This document shows positions 56,870 through 64,000 of a DNA stretch of 64,000 bases, piece by piece. How positions within the stretch are numbered: position 1 is the stretch's first letter; every line of letters starts with the position of its first letter. The DNA is taken from NCBI GenBank assembly GCA_031769625.1, contig JAUIMM010000016.1:15677001-15741000 (forward strand), read 5' to 3'. Position numbers and translations under genes: made by a program. The notes below the pieces were generated by a model, which worked only from the letters and a program-made list of their open reading frames with translations, was not told the DNA's origin and ran no database searches. This stretch comes from Taudactylus pleione. Lineage: Eukaryota; Chordata; Amphibia; Anura; Myobatrachidae.

Positions 56870-57470
56870 CTAAATCCCAGGCAAAATCCTGCGATGCTTT
56901 TCCCGGGAAGGACATTATGCCGGGCGCTATGTGAATCAGCGCAATGGAGGGCATTTCCAGATGGTTTGAGGCACCCAGCGTAGTCAATAACGTGGGTGCA
57001 CACACTATTTCCGGCAAAACAGCCAGGAAGAGCCTTTTTGGACGAATCTTAGGTACACGGGAACCGGAAGTAACGTGCATTCCACTGACAGAACGCACGC
57101 AGCATTTTAATGAATTTTATGATCTTAACTATTTATACATCATCCAAATATTACGAAAATGAAGGAGAGCGATGTATTAATTGAACCTATGAGTTGAGGA
57201 CCCAACATATAAGTGAAGGTTTTTTTTTAATATGAATGGAAAGGAATTGACCAACAACCAATGGGAAGAGTTTTAAGGGTATATATAGGATACAGGTCCA
57301 CTAGAAACACACACCTTGATAAAGGCCATAGAAAAGCTGAAACGCATTTTTTGGAGGTAGGAGAGAAGCTACGCAGGTGAAGGGTCGACATATTGGGAGT
57401 GATCCAGGCACCTATACCCGGGAGGTATCTGGGTTGTATCTACCTATATGCTATTGTGGGTGTGAGAGAA
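56870..57470 (+). mobile_element. PLE family 3 terminal region, plus orientation
   Basis: Inverted copy of 53850-54470, located at the 5' side of the minus-strand body, so the element is bounded by inverted terminal regions. It includes a hammerhead-like motif at 57315-57344, altered in one stem base (GCTGAAAC instead of GCCGAAAC). Confidence 0.85.
57315..57344 (+). ncRNA. Hammerhead-ribozyme-like motif, PLE family 3
   Basis: CTTGATAAA, GGC, loop CATAGAAAA, GCT, then GAAACG. The C-to-T change relative to 53968-54000 turns one stem pair into a G-U pair. Confidence 0.35.
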
Positions 57471-57703
57471 TATAAATGCACTTATTGTGACATTTTTGAC
57501 TTGCAAAAATATTCTAATTACTTAGCTGAGGTCTTGTGCACTGACCTTGCTGCACCAAAGAAACTGTGCAGCATGGTCATCTCCAATCGGTCCATGTGGA
57601 TAGAAAGAGTGACACAAAAATAGTGTAATAACATTTTAAAATGTATTATAGCACTAAGTACATGAGGAATACAAATTAGGCTACAGGTGTGGGTGACACA
57701 TAA

Positions 57704-57873
57704 GGGTATATTTACAAAAGCGCAGGTTTTTAGAAGTGGAGATGTTGCCCAAAGCAACCAATCAGATTCTAGCTATTATCTTCTAGATGGTGCTAGATAA
57801 CTGTTTAGTAGAATCTGGTTGCTATGGGCAACATGTCCACTTCTAAAATCCCACAGTTTAGTAAATATACACC
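57704..57873. mobile_element. Foldback MITE, GGGTATATTTAC termini
   Basis: A 170-base imperfect palindrome: GTATATTTAC with GTAAATATAC, TTAGAAGTGGA with TCCACTTCTAA, and TTGCCCAAAGCAACCAATCAGATTC with its near complement. It contains CCAATCAG in one arm. It is non-coding. Confidence 0.8.
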
Positions 57874-58640
57874 ATAGTCCCAAATTTTCAAGGAATTCAA
57901 ATCACTAGAAAGTTTTATATAGACTCACAAGGAGTGACTAATATTTGCACAGCTGCTAAGGGCCCTGCTCCCCTCTGCCATCTCCATTGAGCACTGCAGG
58001 AATGGAGCTCTGATGTCCTCTCTCTCTCCAAGCAGGAAGTGCAGAATTGTTCACAGGAACAACAGATAGCAACAAGAGCAGGGCAGCTAAGCTGGTAAGA
58101 TACCTGAGAGGAGCGATGTATGGGGAACATAGTGATATTAGGCCAGCCAGGGGTATTGATTTTAAAGATATTAAGGAGATTACCAACATGAAAATGATGG
58201 GTGACTAGGCAGGAGTGCGGAGCTAGACACGCTCCCTCTGGTGACACAAGGTGTTTCTCCTTAGAAATGTTATGGATCCCTTAGAAATATACAAACAACA
58301 CAAGAAAATGTTAAAATTACTCCCCTGGTTATTATAAATCCATATGGGAAGGGTGTAAGTATTTGACTGGGAATATCTGTTACCTAAAGGGAAAATAATT
58401 AGGCAACATGACAGTCATGATGTAGGTGGTTATCCACTGAAATGGCGGTTGGGCGAATGGTTCACGCTGTATATTGTCACCAGGCGCTTGATAAGTATAT
58501 TGTCTGCCTTAATGCATTGCATATGCGACATGCACAATTGGATGGCCTTCATACATGGCTGTACTTTAATACATTAATAAAAAAAAAATCGCATCATTAG
58601 GCCAGTCTCTCCTTTAGCTTCCTTTGAAGCTGAATTGTTA
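57874..58640. other. Intergenic stretch, nothing recognised
   Basis: No gene or element was recognised. Confidence 0.6.
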
Positions 58641-58644
58641 TGAT

Positions 58645-59140
58645 AGCAATGTAGTCAGGATGCCGGCGATCGAAATGCCGACCACCAGAATCCCGACCCT
58701 GAAAGCCCAGCATGGGACTAAAGATAGGTGTCCAAATACCGACGCCTATCATTAGCTCCATACTGAAATCCCGCCGCCAGGCATACCGAACAAAGGTTAG
58801 CTGGGCGTCGCAAGCTGTTAGCCATGGGGGGCTTAGGTTTAGGCAGGTGGCCTTAGGGATAGGCACCCCCCAGGAGGGTTAGTCTAGGGAAAGGGGGGTT
58901 TAGGGTTAGGCACCCGCTGGGAGGGTTAGGTTTAGGGTGCCGAGATGGGGGTTTAGGCACCACGGGAGGGGACTTTGGGTTAGGCACCACCCCCAGAGTC
59001 TTAAGGTTAGGCACCACCAGGGGAGGGATAGGAGGGGGGGGAGAGGGGAGGGTTAAAATATACATACCAGCCGATGTCGGGATTTTGACCTGTCAGGCTT
59101 CCAGGGTTGGGATTTGAACCCAACCCGTTATGATATTTAT
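58645..59140. mobile_element. MITE with TTAGGGTTAGGCAC minisatellite
   Basis: The outer parts contain GATGCCGGCGATCG, ATCCCGACC and, at the right, GATGTCGGGATTTTGACC. The centre (58800-59060) is a degenerate array of GGTTTAGGGTTAGGCACC-type units with G-rich spacers. It is the same family as 17700-18000 and 32460-32694. TTATGATA-like words occur near both outer edges. Confidence 0.7.
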
Positions 59141-59234
59141 GTACGTGACTACAGCACCCAGATAGATATTGAAATCATCATTAAGTGTGTGCAGTTTTAC
59201 TCTTGTACTCATATATACATACATACATAACATA

Positions 59235-59870
59235 CACCAATCAGCTATAACATTCATTAAAACCACCCGCCTAATATTGTGCAGGTACCCCCCCTCATGC
59301 CATCAGAACAGCTCGGACACGTCGAGGCATGGACTCGAAAAGACATCTGAAGGTGTCCTGTGGTATCTGGCACCAAGGCGTTAGCAGCGGATCCTTTTAT
59401 TCCTGTTAGTTGCGAGGTGGGGCCTCCATGACTCGTCGTTCCAGCACATTCCACATATGCTCAATCAAGTCAACACCTTGAACTCTGCCATGTTCCTCAA
59501 ACCATTCCTGAACAATATTTGCAGTGTGGCAGGCCGCATTATTCTGCTGAAAGAGACCACTGCCATCAGTGAATAACATTGCCATGAAGGGGTGTGTTTG
59601 ATCTGCACCAACGTTTAAGTAGGTGGTATGTGTCACAGTAACATGCACATAAAATTTCAGTACCCAAGGTTTCCCCGTGCATCACACTGCTTCCCCCAGT
59701 TGCCTTCTTCCCATAGTGTATCCTCGTGCCATCTCTTCCTCAGGTAAACGGCGCACAGGAACCCAGCCGTTCACAAAAAGAAAAACGATTTTTCAGACCA
59801 GGCCACCTTATTCCATTGCTCCAGTTCAGATGCTCACATGCCCATTGTAGGCGCTTTTATCAGATGACAG
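59235..59870 (-). pseudogene. Tc1-like transposon fragment
   Basis: The minus-strand frame 59648-59406 reads FQQNNAACHTANIVQEWFEE, then GVDLIEHMWNVLERRVMEAPPRN, the second catalytic region and Glu region of a Tc1-type transposase. The second catalytic Asp is Asn, and the segment with SPDLNP between the two blocks is missing, so the protein is dead. The left edge (ATTAAAACCACCCGCCTAAT) and the stretch to 59870 (ACCAGGCCACCTTATTCC) are further non-coding or coding remnants of related elements. Confidence 0.7.
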
Positions 59871-59878
59871 GTTAGCAT

Positions 59879-60235
59879 TAGAGATGTGCGCTGACCCTCG
59901 TGTTTTGGATTTGGATCCCCCTGGTTTTGCCAAAACCTCACCTCCGTGTTTTGTTTTTGTGTTTTGGTTTTGAATCTGGATTTTTTCTTAAAAAATCATA
60001 AAAACAGCTAAAATCAAATAAAATGGGCCTGTTTTTGTTCCTACAGTATAATTAACCTTAATAACATTTATTTACAGTAATTTTCAATCAATTTTGACCA
60101 CCTCACAATATTATTTGCTTCATCTAGTTAAGGCCAAAAGGTTGCATCCAGCTAGCTAGCTGACTAAGCTAAGTAGCACAGTGGGCGGCACTAACATGTG
60201 GCAATTCAGCTTCTAATTTCACACACAGATGCAGT
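59879..60235. mobile_element. Frog repeat with TTAGAGATGTGCGCTGACC end and TTTTGG-rich domain
   Basis: The start AGAGATGTGC resembles the TAGGGATGTGC end at 36379. It is followed by a region of repeated GTTTTGG/TTTTGGAT words and then GCTAGCTGACTAAGCTAAG. The order is typical of an abundant anuran non-autonomous repeat. It leads directly into the minisatellite at 60280. Confidence 0.55.
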
Positions 60236-60279
60236 GTGTTATACAGTGTGAGTTGGATACACCAATGGTGCACTTACTG

Positions 60280-61065
60280 TGACAGCAGTGTCGGCAGAGC
60301 GGGGTTGCTGGCAGTGTCCTCAGTACATGGGATGGCAGTGCTGTGGTGCTGGCAGTGTCCTCAGTGAAGGGTACCAGTGATGTCGGCAGTGCGGGGGTGC
60401 CAGCGGTGTCTTTAGTGCAGGTTTGCTGACTGTCAGCAGTGCGGGGGTTGCTGGCGGTGTCCTCAGTACATGGAATGGCAGTGCTGCGGTGCTGGCAGTG
60501 TCCTCAGTGAAGGGTACTGGTGATGTCGGCAGTGCCAGCGGTGTCTTTAGTGCAGGTTTGCTGGCTGTGTCGGCGGTTCGAGGGTTGCTGGCGGTGTCCT
60601 CAGTACATGGAATGGCAGTGCTGCAGTGCTACCATTGTTCTCAGTGAAGGGTACCGGTGGTGTCAGCAGAGCAGGGGTGCCAGCGGTGTCCTCAGTGCAG
60701 GTTTGCTGACTGTGTCAGCAGTGCAGGGGTGTTCTCAAAGCAGGGTGCCGGTGGTGTCGGCAGAGCGGGGTGCCAGCGGTGTCCTCAGTGCAGGTTTGCT
60801 GACCGTGTCAGCAGTGCAGGGGTGTTCTCAATGCAGGGTGCCGGCGGTGTTGGCTGAGCGGGGCTGCCAGTGGAGTCCTCAGTGCATGTGTACTGGTGGT
60901 GTCCTCAGTTTGGGAGTGTTGGCAGTGTGGGGGTCGCCGACGGTGTCCTCAGTACATGGGGCAGCAATGCAGGGGTGCCGGTGGTGTCAGCAGCGGGGGA
61001 TGCTGCCAGCGGGGGTGCTGGTGGTGTTGGCAGCGGGGGGTGCCGGTGGTGTCAGGCGGCGGGGA
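60280..61065. repeat. Minisatellite, GTGTCCTCAGTGCNGG-type units
   Basis: Dozens of units of about 20 to 24 bases (GTGTCCTCAGTGCAGG, GTGTCGGCAGTGCGGGGGTG, GCTGGCGGTGTCCTCAGTAC). Two nearly identical blocks at about 60660-60756 and 60757-60850 show a higher-order repeat of roughly 93 bases. The Val/Ser/Ala-rich frames in it are fortuitous. Confidence 0.85.
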
Positions 61066-61112
61066 ATGGCGGGCGCCATCTTTTTCTTCTGTGTGCATTT
61101 TCAATGGACTTA

Positions 61113-61161
61113 AAGCTGATTGGCTGAGAGCCGTGACAGACGGCTCTCTCAGCCAATCAGC
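61113..61161. repeat. Hairpin with paired CCAAT motifs
   Basis: CTGATTGGCTGAGAGCCGT, a five-base loop, and ACGGCTCTCTCAGCCAATCAG form a stem of about 20 pairs with one bulge. Confidence 0.85.
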
Positions 61162-61760
61162 GTTAAGCCCGCTCCATACAAAACCTTGCTGCCAGACAGC
61201 GGGGTCGCAAGATTTTGCCTCGGCTGAGGGATCCAGCGCAGGCGGGGAGGTCCGAGCATACTGGGAACACTCCACATGGCTTACAGTTTTGGGGATGCTC
61301 TGACCCAGTCATCTAGTTATCACAATTTGGGCCTTGTCAAAGTTTCTCAGATCCTTACACTTGTCCATTTCTCCTGCTTCCAACACATCAACTTCAAGAA
61401 CTGAGGGGGGCATTCAGTTATGCGCGAGAACAGCAAAAATCCCGCACCTGCTGGGTTTTTCCTGCAGGTGTAGGATTTATGCTATTCAATTGAGCACCTA
61501 CGTTTTTGTTTTTTTGCGCACCTCCAGAGCACGACCAATAATCAATGTTATTCACTTCACCTGTCAATGGTTTGACTGTAAAGGCTGACTGGTGTATATT
61601 TAAGAATTGTTGGTCTCCTCAATGGACAAGCAGTGGAAGCCTCGGCATACACCCAATTGCTACCACTGCAAAGAAGACGAGACAGACCTCGAACAGAAGG
61701 AACGGCCACAAAAGTAAAAGTGCATGCATGCGTGTATGTGTGGTGAGGTGGAGTGGGGGG
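61162..61760. other. Intergenic or repeat-derived stretch
   Basis: GC-rich tail of the minisatellite-bearing repeat up to about 61310, then sequence from GGGGGCATTCAGTTATGCGCG near 61407, which resembles the start of a TATTCAATT-class element (written as GGGCATTCAGTTATG). No gene was recognised. Confidence 0.45.
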
Positions 61761-61769
61761 CTGTTAAGA

Positions 61770-61925
61770 GCAGAGCCGTAACTAGACATTTTGGTGTCCC
61801 GTGCCAGAGAGAGCATTGGTGCCCGCCCCACACACATTTTTTAAATATGGACATTAGGGGCGTGGTCTCATGGGGAAGGGCCGTGACGAATCTGATTTGC
61901 CCTGTACAATGATGGAGTACTAATC
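61770..61925. mobile_element. Truncated hAT-like MITE
   Basis: AGAGCCGTAACTAGACATT followed by GGTGCCCGCCCC resembles the left end of a common frog hAT MITE. The right end is not found. Confidence 0.45.
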
Positions 61926-62222
61926 CTTTTGTACAAACTGCCAGAGCCACTGTTATCAGTTGTCACTGGCAAATACTGTGTAAATCCAATGGCTGCAGTG
62001 ATTATACACAATAATTATGTAGTATAATAACTCATCAGCTCTAGATGTAGGAGAGCGCTGGTGAAGCTGCAGCAGGATTTGTCCATCAGAACAAGCCTGG
62101 AGCTGGTAGTGTAGATCACTAACTGAAAGAGTGCTGCTTGTGGTGTATGTACCCTGCGCCAGTAGCTGAACTCACTGGCAAGGGTATTCAAGAAAGTGTG
62201 CTGGTAACATTGCACATATATC

Positions 62223-63048
62223 GGTCATATTCAATTAGAGGCGAAAAGTGCCGTTTGGCAAAAAGTTTCCACGGATTCGGACTTTCCGTCTGTTTTCAAA
62301 GTATCTCCATATTCAATTTCAGGACGATTTCGCCTAAGCAGAAACTCAATGCAATGTAATAGGCGGAAGAGGCCTATGAATAGCAGGAGAAAAGATGTGC
62401 AAAATCATTATTTTGTGGTGCAAATGTGGGGAAACGACTCAGAACCCTTGGAACAGACCCCCAAAGGACAAATCAACCTAAAACATTTTTTAAAAATTAC
62501 CTCAGAACACCCTAAAAAAGTACTTTTGTTTTGGGGGCAAAAAAGTAAAAAGTGGGGGGACAAGCATAAAAACTAGCGAAAGAGGATTGCAGGTGCGTGT
62601 CGCAGGTGCGTTTTGACGTTTTATAAAAGTTCACTTTAAAGACCTAAATATATGCTAGCACCCATTTTCAAGTACCCCAAATTTGACTGGACTACTTATT
62701 TACACCCAAAAATACAGCTTTATGCCATTCTTCACCACTTATACAAAGGCGCTAATAAAAAGCAATTTAAACTACTTACGTACCCTAAACACTTATATTA
62801 GGGCTATTAGTACACATCTACATTGATTCCCTATGTCAGTGCATCTTTTTTTGGGGTACAGACTGATTTTCCCACTTCTAACAGTACTTTCCGCCTGTTC
62901 TGCATTCCGTTTTCGCCTGTTTTGGAATTGAATAGGGCGAAAAGCTGGGACACACACGAAAAGTTTTCGCCTCTGAAACAGGCAAAGGAGGCGGAAAGTA
63001 AGACAGGCAAAACTTTTCCGACTTTACGCCTCTAATTGAATACGGACC
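62223..63048. mobile_element. Non-autonomous DNA element, TATTCAATTAGAGGCG termini
   Basis: 826 bases with ends GGTCATATTCAATTAGAGGC and the complement of GCCTCTAATTGAATACGGACC. The interior matches 18895-19767 in reverse orientation (TTTTCAAGTACCCCAAATTTG, GACTACTTAT, ATTCTTCACC), so both belong to one family with diverged tips. No transposase. A target duplication is not evident. Confidence 0.8.
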
Positions 63049-63054
63049 TTAAGT

Positions 63055-64000
63055 TAGGAATCTGCTATATTCAGAGATGGATTAAGACTCTGGGCGGCCC
63101 GTGGCACTTAAGACAAGGGGGCCCCTATGAACTAAAATACAGGCTGCACCCTACTGTCCTTTATAGACATCACCAAATGTCCCATCTCTGGGCCCCAAGC
63201 AGCTAACTATGCACCAGACTCTGCTGTCAGACACTATTCTACATAAGTGGGTGATCTAACAGTGTAACAGGAATATCAGGGCAATAGTGTAGGAGAGGAG
63301 CATGTGCGGACAGGTGGATGCGGGGAGGCATACACAGGAACCAATATCTGGAGACCAGTCACTCTGCCCCATGTCTAGCCCCATGTGTCAGGGAATTTCA
63401 GAAGTATCGGAGGGCACCCACTCCAGGCTTCTGCCACAACTGTGTGTATATCCCTCCTCAGCTACCCTCTGTGCTGTCCCTGTGCCACTGGCCCTGACCT
63501 CGAGGTGGGTGCATCCTCCCATGAGGACATACAGACAGCACACTTATCCGGAGGAGGCTTCTGCTCACATGCTACCATCTTAGTCATCTGGCCCACAGCG
63601 GCACTTTCCACAATGCGCTGGGAACCGGGGCTGCGGGTGACGAGCAGTGGACACACTGAAGTCTCACCCTTGCTTGGGGGATGGAGGGGGATGTTGCCAG
63701 GCAGCAGAGGGGACAAAGTGGGAGTGGGCCAGGGAGGAGATAGGGAAGGAGATGGGAAGGAGAGCGTTGGCCAGGGAGGAGATGGTAAGGGGTGGGGAAG
63801 TGATCAGAAACAGAGCGAGTTAGCGAGAGGAGATGCAGTGATCAAAGAGACGGAAAGGCAGAAACGGATATCTGCAGGGGCCAGCTACCAGAAGCACTGC
63901 AAGTGAAATTGATTTAAAACAGAAAATTGACAGGCGCCGTTGAACAGCGCCCCCTGCCTTGCGGCACTCTGTGCCGTGGCACATGTCGCACCGCCCTAGT
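63055..64000. other. Repeat-derived stretch running off the window
   Basis: GAGATGGATTAAGACTCTGG and the following GGCCCGTGG resemble the left part of an hAT-like MITE; the window ends at CCGCCCTAGT, possibly near the other end. The stretch 63720-63800 has GGGAGGAGAT-type purine repeats. The open frames here show no domain. Confidence 0.4.

Noticed and set aside
59100..59135. tRNA-like B box (GGTTCAAATCC on the minus strand)
   Set aside because: It is the loop of a simple hairpin, GGGTTGGG with CCCAACCC. No A box lies at the right distance and no cloverleaf forms, so neither a tRNA nor a SINE is called.
60520..61113. A 197-codon frame rich in Val, Ser and Ala
   Set aside because: It is minisatellite translation with a period matching the DNA repeat.
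63385..63906. A 173-codon plus-strand frame near the right end
   Set aside because: No conserved motif; the latter half is purine-rich simple repeat (GGGAGGAGAT-like).
1..64000. CRISPR arrays, bacterial operons, rRNA or classical tRNA genes
   Set aside because: No regularly spaced identical repeats with unique spacers, no ribosome-binding-site-led gene clusters, and no conserved rRNA or tRNA core sequence were seen. The content is vertebrate nuclear.

Overview
This is repeat-dominated vertebrate nuclear DNA with no ordinary multi-exon gene that I can establish. The mix of transposons suggests an amphibian, most likely a frog with a large genome: a DIRS retrotransposon, Penelope-like elements (PLEs), a Tc1 transposon, hAT and Harbinger-like non-autonomous elements, an L2-type LINE tail, and many foldback elements ending in TGGGCCTGATTCAG-type repeats. 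The lineage is an inference from repeat content, not from a host gene.

Layout, left to right. 81-738 is an inverted repeat whose centre holds two opposed fragments of the host methyltransferase gene N6AMT1 (HEMK2). 740-5290 is a head-to-head pair of decayed PLE copies. 5355-10967 holds PLE terminal pieces, foldback elements, degenerate minisatellites and one GC-rich segment that could be a host promoter and first exon. 10968-16908 is an apparently complete DIRS element with open gag-like, reverse transcriptase/RNase H and tyrosine recombinase frames. 17280-18000 has serial hairpins and a telomere-like minisatellite. 18450-26230 is a second PLE pair carrying three nested DNA elements, each placed inside PLE sequence. 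26246-43150 is mostly intergenic DNA with many small elements, including three members of a multi-hairpin family, a Tc1-like relic and an hAT element with its target duplication. 44254-45897 is a nearly full Tc1 element, and 45923-47420 is an hAT-type element with an 8-bp target duplication. 53290-57470 is the third PLE pair. The remainder holds a telomere-like element, a Tc1-like fragment, a long minisatellite and a second member of the TATTCAAT-terminus family.

The genes present belong to mobile elements. The DIRS frames form one retrotransposition unit: a gag-like protein, RT/RNase H with a methyltransferase-like tail, and an integrase of the tyrosine recombinase class. The Tc1 transposase would have cut and pasted its own element, but two adjacent stop codons disable it. 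The PLE reading frames are all broken.

The most interesting signals are: (1) a snap-back-like retrocopy of N6AMT1; (2) three PLE loci that all have the same head-to-head inverted form; (3) a family of elements built almost entirely of consecutive palindromes, whose stem sequences differ between copies while pairing is kept; (4) a common internal module shared by two elements with different termini and different target-site duplications; (5) an intact DIRS element whose internal complementary region records both of its non-identical ends.
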